From positions 1-41,564 of the forward strand of contig JAFTOT010000052.1 of assembly GCA_017463665.1 (NCBI GenBank): a stretch of 41,564 nucleotides of DNA. Direction: 5' to 3'. The position numbers and the translations under genes are program-made. This DNA is from Clostridia bacterium (GTDB taxonomy: Bacteria; Bacillota; Clostridia; Oscillospirales; CAG-272). The notes under the pieces were generated by a model that saw only the letters and a list, made by a program, of their open reading frames with translations, was not told where the DNA came from and ran no database searches. Positions 24,597-33,577 of the stretch are shown in pieces (the stretch's first letter is position 1; every line of letters starts with the position of its first letter).

Positions 24597-26726
24597 ATGG
24601 CAAATTTAGATCTGCCCGTTGCGAAGCTGCGCGGCATCGGCAAGGTGAAAGAGGCGGCGTTTGAAAAGTTGGGGATCCGCACGCTCGGCGATCTGCTTTA
24701 CCATTTTCCCACCCGATACGAAAATCGCGGCGTTGTAACCGCACTGGCCGACGGCAAGGTCGGCATGCCGCAGTCCTATATTTTGACGGTTGCCACCGAG
24801 CCGAAGCTCGCGCGTCTGCGCGGCAGTCTGAACGTGGTGAAATTCCGCGCGTTCGACGACAGCGGCAGCGTGGAGATCACCTACTTCAATCAGCCGTACA
24901 TGCGCGAAAAATTCCATGTCGGCGAAGTCTACCGCTTCTACGGTAAGCTCACCGAAAAACTCGGCAGATACATGCTCGCAAGTCCGATCGCCGAGAAGTA
25001 CGACGAAGGCGTGCCGCTGCCCGAGCTTTACGCGGTCTACCGCCTTGCGTCTCCCTTGAATAAAACCATCCTGCGCGAGTGTGCAAGACAGGCGCTTGCG
25101 CTCTGCAAGAGCGAGCTGTGTGACGCGCTGCCCGGTGGGGCGCGGCAAAAGTACAACCTTGCCACATTGCCCTACGCGCTCGAAAATATTCACAACCCCG
25201 AAGATCTCACCGCGCTTGACCGCGCGGCGCGCCGCCTTGCGTTTGACGAGCTGTTTGAGACCGCGCTTGCTGTGCGGCTGATGCGGCAAAAGCAGACCTG
25301 CGCGTATGCCGCACGCATGGGGGACACGGATCTGTCGGCGTTTCTTGCCACCGTTCCTTTTGATTTGACGGGTGCGCAGAGCCGCGCGGTCGGCGACATC
25401 GTGCGCGATATGAGCGCAGGAGAGGGAAGTGACGCGCCGCGTATGTCCCGCATTCTGGTCGGCGACGTCGGCTGCGGCAAGACGGTCTGCGCTGCTGCGG
25501 CGATCTATCTCACGCTGCACAACGGCATGCAGGCGCTGCTCATGGCGCCGACCGAGATCCTTGCATCCCAGCACTATGCCGATCTCGCACCGCAGTTTGC
25601 GTCGCTCGGTTACAATGTGGCAAAGCTCACGGGCAGCACCACCGCCGCCGAGAAACGGCGGATCAAGGCGGGGCTCGCCGACGGCAGCCTGCACCTTGTC
25701 ATCGGCACGCACGCGCTGATCGAAGGGGATGTCCTCTTTGCCGATCTCGGGCTTGCGGTCTGCGATGAGCAGCATCGCTTCGGTATTGCACAGCGTGCGG
25801 CACTGCTCCAAAAGAGCCCGCGTGCGCACATGCTGGTCATGACCGCGACGCCGATTCCGCGCACGCTGTCGCTGGTGCTTTACGGAGACCTGCAGATCTC
25901 CCGCATCGACGAGATGCCGCCCGGCAGACAGAAGGTCGGCACTTACTTTGTGAATGAAAACTACCGTGCGCGGCTCAACGGCTTTATCCAAAAGCAAATG
26001 GACGAGGGCGGGCAGGTGTACGTGGTCTGCCCCGCAGTCGAACCGCCCGAGGACGATGCCGACGAGGGAGCACCCACGGTCAGTGCCTTTGGCGAGAGCT
26101 CCGGCGCGCAGCCGCCGCTGAAAAGTGCGGTCGCCTTTGCCGAGGAGCTTACCATACGCTTTCCGGATGCGAATGTTGCCTACATCCATGGCAAGCTGCG
26201 TCCTGCGGAGAAAAACGATATCATGTCCCGCTTTGCGGCGGGCGAGATCAAGATACTGGTATCCACTACGGTCATCGAGGTCGGCATCAACGTGCCGAAC
26301 GCGTCCCTGATGATCGTGGAGAATGCCGAGCGCTTCGGACTCTCGCAGCTGCATCAGCTGCGCGGACGCGTCGGGCGCGGTACTAGGCAGTCCCACTGCG
26401 TGCTCGTCTCCGACACCGAGGGCGAGACCGCAAAACAGCGCTTAAAGCTGATGACCAAGACCAATGACGGCTTCGTTATCGCCGAAGAAGATCTGCGTAT
26501 GCGCGGACCGGGAGATTTTCTGGGCACCGACGGCGCAAGACAGAGCGGCGAGGGGGCAAACTTCCGCATGGCGGCACTCTGCAGCGATCCCACGCTGCCC
26601 GAGGCGGCGGGCGAGGCGGCGGCAGAGCTGCTGGCAAGCGACCCCGCGCTGTCGGCGCCCATGCTCGCACCCCTGCGCGCAAGGCTTGCCCGCGTGATGG
26701 ATGCCAGTGAAACAACGATGAATTGA
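24597..26726 (+). CDS. recG: ATP-dependent DNA helicase RecG
   Basis: 709 residues from ATG 24597 (GAAGGTG upstream). It regresses stalled forks and processes Holliday junctions. The N-terminal wedge/OB domain begins with LRGIGKVKEAAFEKLGI and GDLLYHFPTRYENR. Helicase motifs are ILVGDVGCGKTVCA (Walker A near residue 288), CDEQHRFGIAQR (DEQH box near 390), TATPIPRTL, and in the second RecA lobe STTVIEVGINVPNA and LHQLRGRVGRG. A Glu/Asp-rich insert around residues 480-510 is common in this family. The end includes MRGPGDFLGT. It starts 20 bases after the DHHW gene and leads into rarA. Confidence 0.97.
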   Translation: MANLDLPVAKLRGIGKVKEAAFEKLGIRTLGDLLYHFPTRYENRGVVTALADGKVGMPQSYILTVATEPKLARLRGSLNVVKFRAFDDSGSVEITYFNQPYMREKFHVGEVYRFYGKLTEKLGRYMLASPIAEKYDEGVPLPELYAVYRLASPLNKTILRECARQALALCKSELCDALPGGARQKYNLATLPYALENIHNPEDLTALDRAARRLAFDELFETALAVRLMRQKQTCAYAARMGDTDLSAFLATVPFDLTGAQSRAVGDIVRDMSAGEGSDAPRMSRILVGDVGCGKTVCAAAAIYLTLHNGMQALLMAPTEILASQHYADLAPQFASLGYNVAKLTGSTTAAEKRRIKAGLADGSLHLVIGTHALIEGDVLFADLGLAVCDEQHRFGIAQRAALLQKSPRAHMLVMTATPIPRTLSLVLYGDLQISRIDEMPPGRQKVGTYFVNENYRARLNGFIQKQMDEGGQVYVVCPAVEPPEDDADEGAPTVSAFGESSGAQPPLKSAVAFAEELTIRFPDANVAYIHGKLRPAEKNDIMSRFAAGEIKILVSTTVIEVGINVPNASLMIVENAERFGLSQLHQLRGRVGRGTRQSHCVLVSDTEGETAKQRLKLMTKTNDGFVIAEEDLRMRGPGDFLGTDGARQSGEGANFRMAALCSDPTLPEAAGEAAAELLASDPALSAPMLAPLRARLARVMDASETTMN

Positions 26727-26756
26727 CGATGTAACGATAATAGAAAGGACACGGAT

Positions 26757-27983
26757 ATGCAAAATCAACCGCTTGCGGACAGGCTCCGCCCCTCGACGCT
26801 CGATGATATGGTCGGGCAGGCGCATCTGTTCGGCAAAAACGGCGTTGTCCGCAAAATGCTCGAGGGCGGCAGAGTCACCAACATGATCTTTTTCGGCCCA
26901 CCCGGCACGGGCAAGACCACGGCGGCAAACATCGTGGCAAAGCAGTCGGGCATGGCGCTTTACAAGCTGAATGCCACCACTGCGTCGCTCTCGGATGTCA
27001 AGGACGTGATCGCCCAGTCGCAGAACATGTTCGGCGCGAAGGGCACGCTGCTCTATCTCGATGAGATCCAGTATTTCAACCGCAAGCAGCAGCAATCGCT
27101 GCTGGAATTTATCGAGGATGGGCGCGTCACGCTGATCGCCTCCACCACCGACAATCCCTATTTCTGCATCTACAACGCGATCCTCTCGCGGTGCGCGGTC
27201 TTTGAGTTTAAACCCGTGGCGGCAAAGGACATCCGAAAGGCGCTGCTGCGCGGTCTGGATGCGCTCAACGCCGAGAGCGGCAAGGGCATCACCATCGAGG
27301 ACGACGCACTTGATTTTATCGCGGGTGTGGGCGGCGGCGATGTGCGCAGCTCGCTCGGCGTGCTGGAAAATGTTTATTCCATCGCGAAAAAGACCATCAC
27401 AAAAGAGGATGTACACGCGTTCACGCCGTCCTTCGTCGGCAATTTTGACCGACAGGGCGATGTGCATTACGACCTGCTTTCCTGCCTGCAAAAATCCATT
27501 CGCGGCTCCGACCCCGATGCGGCGGTGTTTTACCTTGCGCGCATCCTCGAGGGCGGCGACCTGCTTTCGGCGTGCCGACGGCTGCTCGTGATCGCGTCCG
27601 AGGATGTGGGACTTGCCTATCCGCAGGCGGCGATCCTGGCAAAAGCATGCACCGACGCGGCAAAGGAGCTGGGGCTCCCCGAGGCATCGCTCCCGCTTGC
27701 CAACCTCACGGTCGCGCTTGCCACCGCACCGAAGTCCAACAGTGCGCACGATGCCTACGCCGCCGCGAAAGCGGATTTCCTCGCGGGACTCGGACAGGAG
27801 ATCCCCGTGCACCTGCAATCGCCGCTGTTCAAGGGCTACAAGTACCCGCACGATTACCCCGACCACTATGTAAAACAGCAGTACCTGCCAAACGACCTCG
27901 TCGGCAAAAAGTACTACGAGTTCGGCGAGAATAAGACCGAGCAAGCCGCAAAGGCGTATTGGGAGAAAGTGAAGGGAAAATGA
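26757..27983 (+). CDS. rarA: Replication-associated recombination protein A (AAA+ ATPase RarA/MgsA)
   Basis: 408 residues. A clamp-loader-like AAA+ ATPase acting at stalled forks. It begins LADRLRPSTLDDMVGQAHLF; Walker A is FFGPPGTGKTTAANIVA (about residues 43-59), Walker B is LLYLDEIQYFNRKQQQSLL (about 98-116), and sensor 1 is LIASTTDNPYF. The C-terminal tetramerisation region carries SEDVGLAYPQA and YKYPHDYPDHYVKQQYLP. Slightly shorter than many homologues (420-445) but complete. GAAAGGA lies ten bases before the ATG; recG is 30 bases upstream and likely in the same transcript. Hairpin array B follows at once. Confidence 0.96.
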   Translation: MQNQPLADRLRPSTLDDMVGQAHLFGKNGVVRKMLEGGRVTNMIFFGPPGTGKTTAANIVAKQSGMALYKLNATTASLSDVKDVIAQSQNMFGAKGTLLYLDEIQYFNRKQQQSLLEFIEDGRVTLIASTTDNPYFCIYNAILSRCAVFEFKPVAAKDIRKALLRGLDALNAESGKGITIEDDALDFIAGVGGGDVRSSLGVLENVYSIAKKTITKEDVHAFTPSFVGNFDRQGDVHYDLLSCLQKSIRGSDPDAAVFYLARILEGGDLLSACRRLLVIASEDVGLAYPQAAILAKACTDAAKELGLPEASLPLANLTVALATAPKSNSAHDAYAAAKADFLAGLGQEIPVHLQSPLFKGYKYPHDYPDHYVKQQYLPNDLVGKKYYEFGENKTEQAAKAYWEKVKGK

Positions 27984-27985
27984 TT

Positions 27986-28175
27986 GTTTAGCGGCGGAGC
28001 CGCTAAACAATGAATTGCAATCCATAGGATTGCATGATTTGAGCACTGCGTGCTCATGATTTGGCTTCGCCATGATTTGTGCTGCGGCGCATAAGGATTG
28101 CAATTCAAATCATGGAGTGCAATGCACTCCAAATCATGACGGCACAGCCGTCAAATCATGGCGAAGCCAAATCAT
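27986..28175. repeat. Hairpin array B (word ATGATTT / AAATCAT)
   Basis: Starts with a boundary hairpin GTTTAGCGGC-GGA-GCCGCTAAAC (27986-28008). The word ATGATTT stands at 28034, 28056 and 28072; its reverse complement AAATCAT at 28107, 28131, 28153 and 28169. Between words are ATTGCAATCC-ATA-GGATTGCAT, GAGCAC-TGC-GTGCTC, GGC-TTC-GCC, GGAGTGCA-TGCACTCC type, GACGGC-ACA-GCCGTC and GGC-GAA-GCC. The unit at 28056-28078 is the exact reverse complement of that at 28153-28175, and the ATTGCAATCC half-site recurs inverted at 28096. The array occupies nearly the whole gap between rarA and the next genes. Confidence 0.9.
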
Positions 28176-28244
28176 TTATGACGATCCTGCGGCTAAATCC
28201 ACGGATATCCGCGCATACTACCACTGCTTGCCGTGTGTACAACT

Positions 28245-28349
28245 ATGAAAAAATTATTTTTTACCGGCTTTGCCGTGGGGCTTTGTGTATGTGTGGCGCT
28301 GATATTGATCTTTGCCGTTTGTATCGGCAAAATGTTTTTGTTTATATAA
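28245..28349 (+). CDS. Possible 34-residue single-helix membrane peptide
   Basis: ATG at 28245 opens a 34-codon frame ending in TAA at 28349. The peptide begins MKKLFFTGFAVGLC and continues as one hydrophobic helix (VALILIFAVCIG), ending KMFLFI. It lies 12 bases before the pseudouridine synthase gene. No good ribosome-binding site precedes it, so it may be an untranslated leader frame instead. Base composition and the Lys-Lys start followed by a helix are the only support. Confidence 0.3.
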   Translation: MKKLFFTGFAVGLCVCVALILIFAVCIGKMFLFI

Positions 28350-28361
28350 AAGGAAACCTAT

Positions 28362-29063
28362 ATGAGAATCGACAAATTTCTTTCCGAATGTAAGGTTGCT
28401 ACCCGCTCGGAGACGGGCAAGGCGGTGCGGCGCGGTCAGGTGCTGCTCGACGGCGTGCCTGTGAAGCGTGCCGACACGCCCGTGGATCCTGAGAAAAACG
28501 TAGTGACCTATTGCGGCGAGGTGGTGCACTACCGCCGCAATACATATATTCTGCTCAACAAGCCCGACGGCTATGTGAGCGCGACCGAGGACAAAAAGGA
28601 TAAAACGGTGCTCGACCTGCTCCCCGAGGAAGTGCGCAGGTTTGACATCTTCCCCTGCGGCAGACTGGATAAAAACACGCTCGGACTCATGCTGCTGACC
28701 GACAACGGTCCGCTGGCGCATTGTCTGCTCGCACCCAAGCGCCATGTCGAAAAGGTCTACCGCTTTGAATGCGCGCATGCGCCGAGTGAAGCCGACCTTG
28801 CCGCACTGCAGAGCGGCGTGGATATCGGCGGTTACGTAACCAAGCCCTGCACGGTCAAAATGCTCGGCGAAACGACGGGCGAGATCACGCTTGCCGAGGG
28901 GAAGTACCACCAGATCAAGCTGATGTTTGACGCAGTGGATAACCGCATTTTGTACCTTGAGCGCATCCGCTTTGCGCATTTGACGCTCGACGGCCTTGCG
29001 CGCGGCGAGTGGCGATATCTGACCGACGAAGAAATCAAAAAACTTGAGGAATACGGAAACTGA
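28362..29063 (+). CDS. 16S rRNA pseudouridine synthase (RsuA family)
   Basis: 233 residues. The N-terminal S4 RNA-binding domain runs MRIDKFLSECKVATRSETGK to about residue 60. The catalytic domain has YILLNKPDGYVSAT, then CGRLDKNTLGLMLLTDNG with the catalytic Asp in GRLD near residue 104, and GKYHQIKLMFDAVDN. Family members of this build modify U516 of 16S rRNA (RsuA numbering of E. coli); site assignment is by family. AAAGGAA lies seven bases before the ATG. Tex follows one base after its stop. Confidence 0.93.
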   Translation: MRIDKFLSECKVATRSETGKAVRRGQVLLDGVPVKRADTPVDPEKNVVTYCGEVVHYRRNTYILLNKPDGYVSATEDKKDKTVLDLLPEEVRRFDIFPCGRLDKNTLGLMLLTDNGPLAHCLLAPKRHVEKVYRFECAHAPSEADLAALQSGVDIGGYVTKPCTVKMLGETTGEITLAEGKYHQIKLMFDAVDNRILYLERIRFAHLTLDGLARGEWRYLTDEEIKKLEEYGN

Positions 29064-29064
29064 C

Positions 29065-31224
29065 ATGGATATTATCAAAAAACTGACCGAGGAACTCGGC
29101 ATCAAAGAGTGGCAGACCGAAAAGGCGGTCGCCCTGATCGACGAGGGAAACACCATCCCCTTTATCGCCCGCTACCGCAAGGAGGTCACGGGCAGCCTTG
29201 ACGATGTGCAGCTGCGTACGCTCTATGAGCGGCTCGACTACCTCCGCCGCTTTGAGGAGCGCAAGGAGGAGATCCGCGCGGCGATCGACGGGCAGGGCAA
29301 GCTGACCGACGAGATCGTCAAAGCGCTCGACGCGGCGCAGACGCTGAATGAGCTCGAGGACATCTACCTCCCCTACAAGCAAAAGCGCAAGACGCGCGCA
29401 TCGGTTGCGCGCGAACGCGGGCTCGAGCCGCTGGCGCTGCTGATCTTCGCCTGCGAAAAGCAGTATGATCCCTCGATCGCAAAGGCGGCAGAGGAATTCG
29501 TCGATGCGGAAAAGGAAGTGCCCGATGCGGACAGTGCGCTTGCGGGCGCGTGCGACATCATCGCCGAGGAGATCGCGCAGAACGCGACCTACCGCAAGAC
29601 CATCCGCGAGGGCAGCGTGCGTCTCGGCGAGCTGACCGCGACCGCGGCGAAGGACGAGGATTCGGTCTATGCGATGTATTATAGCTACGCGGAGCCTGTT
29701 TCCAAGGTTCGTCCGCACCGCTACCTTGCGATCGCGCGCGGCGAGCGCGAGGAATTCCTCAAAGTGTCGCTGAAAGTGCCCGAGGAGACGGTTTACGCGT
29801 ACCTTGAGCGCGAGATCATTACGAATAAGGAGAGCGAAGCCGTCCCATATTTGCGCGAGACGATCAAGGACGCGTACAAGCGCCTGATCGCGCCCGCGAT
29901 CGAGCGCGAGATCCGCGCCGATCTGCTCGAAACCGCAGGGGACGGCGCGATCGGTGTGTTCGCGAGCAACCTGCGCGGACTGCTCATGCAGCCGCCGGTA
30001 CGCGGCAAGGTGGTCATGGGCTATGACCCCGGCTACCGCACGGGCTGCAAGCTCGCCGTGGTGGATGCAACCGGTAAGGTGCTCGAAACAGCAGTCATCT
30101 ATCCCACAAAACCGTATGAAAAGATCGCGGAAAGCCGCAAGAAGGTCTGCGAGCTCATCCGCCGCCACAATGTAGACGTGATCTCCATCGGCAACGGCAC
30201 GGCATCGCGCGAGAGCGAGCAGTTCATCGCCGAGACGATCAAGACCATCCCGCAGGATGTCAAATATGTGGTCGTCAGCGAGGCGGGCGCGTCCGTTTAC
30301 TCCGCGTCGAAGCTCGCGCAGGACGAGTTCCCCGACTTTGACGTGACCGAGCGCAGCGCGGTCTCCATCGCGCGCCGACTCATTGATCCGCTCGCCGAGC
30401 TTGTCAAGATCGAGCCGAAGGCGATCGGTGTAGGGCAGTATCAGCATGATATGCCGCCGAAAAAGCTGGACTTTGCGCTCGGCGGCGTGGTCGAGGACTG
30501 CGTCAACAGCGTCGGCGTGGAGCTGAACACCGCGTCACACGCGCTGCTTTCCTACGTGGCGGGTATCAGCGCGGCATGCGCAAAGAATATCGTCAAGTAC
30601 CGCGAGGAGAAGGGCGCTTTCAAGACGCGTGAGGAGCTGAAAAAGGTCTCCCGCCTCGGCGACAAGGTCTATGAGCAGTGCGCAGGCTTTTTGCGCGTAA
30701 GCGGCGGCGAGGAAATTCTCGATTGCACGGGCGTGCATCCCGAATCCTACAGCGCGGCGCGCGGGCTGCTGACCATGTTCGACTATACCGAGGAGGATGT
30801 ACGCGCGATGCGCCTCGGCGGTCTGTCGGGCAAGGTTACCCGCGAGGGCGCGGCGAAGGTTGCCGAAAAGCTCGGCATCGGTGAGCCGACGCTCCGCGAT
30901 ATCTGCACCGAGCTCGAAAAGCCGGGTCGTGACATCCGTGACGGTCTGCCCGCACCCGTACTGCGTGCCGATGTCATGTCCTTTGAGGATCTCAAAGAGG
31001 GCATGGAGCTGCGCGGCACGGTGCGCAACGTCGTGGACTTCGGCGCGTTCATTGACATCGGTGTGCATCAGGACGGTCTGTTACATATTTCCGAGATCGC
31101 AGACAAATTTGTCAAGCATCCGAGCGATGTGCTCACGGTCGGGGACGTGGTGACCGTACGCATCAAAAGTATAGACGCCGTCAAGCATCGCATCGGTCTG
31201 AGCATGAAAACTAAATCCGAATAA
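29065..31224 (+). CDS. tex: Tex family RNA-binding transcriptional accessory protein
   Basis: 719 residues from ATG 29065, one base after the preceding stop. Tex proteins bind nucleic acid and are related to eukaryotic Spt6; they influence transcription but the mechanism is not settled. The order is an N-terminal helical region (NTIPFIARYRKEVTGSLDD), an YqgF-like RNase H fold near residue 320 (GYDPGYRTGCKLAVVDATG), helix-hairpin-helix motifs (LLSYVAGISAACAKNIVKYR and KVSRLGDKVYEQCAGFLR), and a C-terminal S1 domain (about 645-715, with VDFGAFIDIGVHQDGLLHIS). Full length. Co-transcribed with the pseudouridine synthase. Confidence 0.96.
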   Translation: MDIIKKLTEELGIKEWQTEKAVALIDEGNTIPFIARYRKEVTGSLDDVQLRTLYERLDYLRRFEERKEEIRAAIDGQGKLTDEIVKALDAAQTLNELEDIYLPYKQKRKTRASVARERGLEPLALLIFACEKQYDPSIAKAAEEFVDAEKEVPDADSALAGACDIIAEEIAQNATYRKTIREGSVRLGELTATAAKDEDSVYAMYYSYAEPVSKVRPHRYLAIARGEREEFLKVSLKVPEETVYAYLEREIITNKESEAVPYLRETIKDAYKRLIAPAIEREIRADLLETAGDGAIGVFASNLRGLLMQPPVRGKVVMGYDPGYRTGCKLAVVDATGKVLETAVIYPTKPYEKIAESRKKVCELIRRHNVDVISIGNGTASRESEQFIAETIKTIPQDVKYVVVSEAGASVYSASKLAQDEFPDFDVTERSAVSIARRLIDPLAELVKIEPKAIGVGQYQHDMPPKKLDFALGGVVEDCVNSVGVELNTASHALLSYVAGISAACAKNIVKYREEKGAFKTREELKKVSRLGDKVYEQCAGFLRVSGGEEILDCTGVHPESYSAARGLLTMFDYTEEDVRAMRLGGLSGKVTREGAAKVAEKLGIGEPTLRDICTELEKPGRDIRDGLPAPVLRADVMSFEDLKEGMELRGTVRNVVDFGAFIDIGVHQDGLLHISEIADKFVKHPSDVLTVGDVVTVRIKSIDAVKHRIGLSMKTKSE

Positions 31225-31246
31225 ATTCTAATAAATTAGAATTTTG
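31223..31246 (+). terminator. AT-rich hairpin after tex
   Basis: AAATTCTA (31223-31230) pairs with TAGAATTT (31237-31244), followed by TGTG. Weak as a terminator because the stem is A/T-only and the T-run is short. Confidence 0.35.
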
Positions 31247-31357
31247 TGTGATGAAAAATTGATATGTGGGCGGCGGAGTGGATATTCATTGTGCAGGATC
31301 CACAAAGCCAAATCTGAAAGTTTGGGGATTTCCCCACTATATTTTTCGGTTCAATTC

Positions 31358-31366
31358 TGCTATAAT
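31358..31366 (+). promoter_or_regulatory. Extended -10 promoter for the ABC ATPase gene
   Basis: TGCTATAAT: a perfect -10 hexamer (31361-31366) with the TGn extension. The -35 region is weak (TATATT at 31338), as is usual for extended -10 promoters. A GGGGA-TTTCCCC palindrome lies just upstream (31324-31335). Confidence 0.6.
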
Positions 31367-31421
31367 TATTTATGCTAATAACTACCCTGCCCAGCAGGGA
31401 AACAAAACGGAGGATGCTAAT

Positions 31422-32534
31422 ATGGCAAGCTTGTCCCTGAGACATATTTATAAGAAGTATCCCGGCGGTGTAACTGCTGTATCCGATTTTAACCTGGAGA
31501 TCAAGGACAAGGAATTCTTGATTTTCGTAGGTCCTTCCGGATGCGGTAAGTCTACCACCCTGCGTATGATCGCAGGTCTGGAAGAGATCACCGAGGGTGA
31601 ACTGTTCATCGACGACAGACTCGTTAACGATGTCGCGCCTAAAGACAGAGATATCGCGATGGTATTCCAGAACTATGCTCTGTACCCCCACATGTCCGTG
31701 TTTGAGAACATGGCATTCGGTCTGAAGCTCCGCAAGACTCCTAAGGAAGAGATCAAGCGCAGAGTTGAGGAAGCTGCCCGCATCCTCGATATCGCTCACC
31801 TCCTCGACAGAAAGCCGAAGGCTCTGTCCGGCGGTCAGAAGCAGCGTGTTGCACTCGGTCGTGCAATCGTTCGTTATCCTAAGGTATTCCTTCTTGACGA
31901 GCCTCTTTCCAACTTGGATGCTAAGCTCCGTGCACAGATGAGAACTGAGCTTACCAAGATCCACAAGAGAGTCGGCACCACGTTTATCTACGTTACGCAT
32001 GACCAGGTCGAGGCTATGACCATGGCAACCCGTATCGTAGTTATGAAGGACGGTATCATCCAGCAGGTTGATACGCCTCAAAACCTCTACGACACGCCTT
32101 GCAATGTATTCGTTGCAGGCTTCATCGGCACTCCTCAAATGAACTTCATCAACGGTACGCTTGAGAAGAAGGGTGCGGATGTGTTCTTCTGCTTCGAGGG
32201 CAACAAGGTCAAGCTGCCCGCAGAGAAGTCTACCAATCCCGCAATCGACGAGTACATCGGCAAGGAAGTTATCGCAGGTCTCCGTCCCGAGTGTCTGCAT
32301 GACGAGCCCATGTACCTCTCCAGCCTTGCTGACAGCGTAATCGAGACTGACGTTGAGGTTACCGAGCTTATGGGCGCAGAGATCTATCTGTACATCACGG
32401 TTGGTGAGCAGAAGATGATCGCACGTGTTTCCTCTCGCAGCCAGGCAAGAGCCGGCGACAAGATCAAGATCGCTCTTGATGTTGCCAGAATCCACCTGTT
32501 CGACAAGGACACCGAGCGCGCAATCCTTCACTAA
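31422..32534 (+). CDS. msmX: Sugar ABC transporter ATP-binding protein (MsmX/UgpC type)
   Basis: 370 residues from ATG 31422 (GGAGG seven bases upstream). Walker A is GPSGCGKST (37-45), the ABC signature [14 protein letters not shown] (about 134), Walker [16 protein letters not shown] (about 155), and [17 protein letters not shown] holds the switch His. The C-terminal third is the MalK-type regulatory OB domain ([18 protein letters not shown]). No permease or binding-protein gene is nearby, which fits a shared ATPase serving several sugar importers, as MsmX does in B. subtilis. Codon choice differs from its neighbours (more CTC/CTG Leu with CCT, TCC, GGT, AGA), suggesting high expression. Confidence 0.93.
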   Translation: MASLSLRHIYKKYPGGVTAVSDFNLEIKDKEFLIFVGPSGCGKSTTLRMIAGLEEITEGELFIDDRLVNDVAPKDRDIAMVFQNYALYPHMSVFENMAFGLKLRKTPKEEIKRRVEEAARILDIAHLLDRKPKALSGGQKQRVALGRAIVRYPKVFLLDEPLSNLDAKLRAQMRTELTKIHKRVGTTFIYVTHDQVEAMTMATRIVVMKDGIIQQVDTPQNLYDTPCNVFVAGFIGTPQMNFINGTLEKKGADVFFCFEGNKVKLPAEKSTNPAIDEYIGKEVIAGLRPECLHDEPMYLSSLADSVIETDVEVTELMGAEIYLYITVGEQKMIARVSSRSQARAGDKIKIALDVARIHLFDKDTERAILH

Positions 32535-32542
32535 GTCCATTT

Positions 32543-32575
32543 TTCAGCCGTCCGTTTGGACGGCTGAATTTTTTT
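32543..32575 (+). terminator. Intrinsic terminator after the ABC ATPase gene
   Basis: TTCAGCCGTCC-GTTT-GGACGGCTGAA is a perfect 11-bp stem (32543-32568) followed by seven Ts. Confidence 0.93.
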
Positions 32576-32602
32576 CTTATGCGTATACGCATAAGAAAAA
32601 AA
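32569..32602. repeat. Perfect 34-bp palindrome at the head of array C
   Basis: The 17 bases at 32569-32585 (T-run, CTTAT, GCGTA) are the exact reverse complement of 32586-32602 (TACGC, ATAAG, A-run). The left half is also the T-run of the terminator before it, so the two overlap. The word array begins two bases later. Confidence 0.9.
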
Positions 32603-32603
32603 G

Positions 32604-32724
32604 GTGAAATAAATCGCTCTGCGATTTGTGAAATCCGTCTGCGGACGGATGAAATCGATACCGTCGGTATCGGTGAAATATGCCTTCGGCATGTGAAGGT
32701 AGCAAATTGCCATAGGCAATTTGC
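32604..32724. repeat. Hairpin array C (word GTGAAAT, one orientation only)
   Basis: The word is GTGAAAT at 32604, 32628 and 32673, ATGAAAT at 32649 and degenerate GTGAAGG at 32693, spaced 20-24 bases. Between are AAATCGC-TCT-GCGATTT, CCGTC-TGCG-GACGG, CGATACC-GTC-GGTATCG, ATGCC-TTC-GGCAT and finally GCAAATTGCC-ATA-GGCAATTTGC (32702-32724). It shares its word with array A but has no inverted half. Confidence 0.9.
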
Positions 32725-32756
32725 GGGGAATTGATTAAAAAGTTCGAGGTATTGCC

Positions 32757-33569
32757 ATGAACAAAAGAAAAGCAGGGGACATTGCATCGGGGATGATGTT
32801 TGTTTGGCTGGCGTTTTACGTTGCTGCGCTGTTTATTCCGAAATGGGCGGACTTTATCGGCATTCTCGGCTGTACCGTGCCGATGCTTGCGTTTAAGCAA
32901 AAGACGCGCGGAAAGACGTTTGGCACGCGCGACTGCAATACCGTTATCTATACAAAACAGGACTACGCCGCGTTTTTTGCTTTCTGCATCAGCGGATGTG
33001 CACTTCTGTCGGCGATCACGTATCTGCTGAACGACCTCGGGGGCGCACAGACCGTGACGGAAACTGCCACACGAAGCGATTTCTTTTATCTGCTGGTATT
33101 TGCCTGCTGTATCCCCGCATTTTTTGAAGAATGGTTGGTGCGCGGCGGCGTGCTGGGCGCACTGGAAAAATACGGCGCAGCGGGCGTGTGGATGTGCGCG
33201 ATTTTGTTCGCGCTGATGCATATTTCTCCCGTGAAGTGGGTATATGCACTCTTTGCGGGACTGCTCATCACCGCGCTTGTGTATCTGACCAAGTACATCT
33301 ATCTCGGTATGATCTTGCATTTTTGCAATAATTTTGCTTCGCTGCTTCTGTCGTATTTGCCGAGCGGCACGGCAGAGTCGATCGCGCTCATCGCGATCGC
33401 GTCAGTCTTTGTTTCGAGTTTTCTGCTGCTCGCACGCGGCAAGCTCTTTGCCGATACGGTGAAGCTCTTGCATAAGGTGGATGGCGAAAAAATGCGTGAA
33501 CTGCTGACACCGCTGTTTTGGCTGTTTGCTGCGGCGGTGATTGCGGTAAATATACTTTCTATACTGTAA
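32757..33569 (+). CDS. CPBP family intramembrane metalloprotease
   Basis: 270 residues with about seven membrane helices. The Abi/CPBP motifs are present: E124-E125-W-L-V-R129 (EExxxR), then HISPVKWVYALFAGLL near residue 155 and HFCNNFASLLL near 190, which supply the His and Asn residues of the proposed active site. Family members include type II CAAX prenyl proteases and bacteriocin-immunity proteins; the substrate here is unknown. GAGGT lies seven bases before the ATG. TadA follows after eight bases, so the two share a transcript although their roles are unrelated. Confidence 0.9.
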   Translation: MNKRKAGDIASGMMFVWLAFYVAALFIPKWADFIGILGCTVPMLAFKQKTRGKTFGTRDCNTVIYTKQDYAAFFAFCISGCALLSAITYLLNDLGGAQTVTETATRSDFFYLLVFACCIPAFFEEWLVRGGVLGALEKYGAAGVWMCAILFALMHISPVKWVYALFAGLLITALVYLTKYIYLGMILHFCNNFASLLLSYLPSGTAESIALIAIASVFVSSFLLLARGKLFADTVKLLHKVDGEKMRELLTPLFWLFAAAVIAVNILSIL

Positions 33570-33577
33570 GGAACACT

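Noticed and set aside
32425..32607. 60-codon frame across the end of the ABC ATPase gene
   Set aside because: It overlaps the ATPase domain in another frame and runs through the terminator and palindrome.
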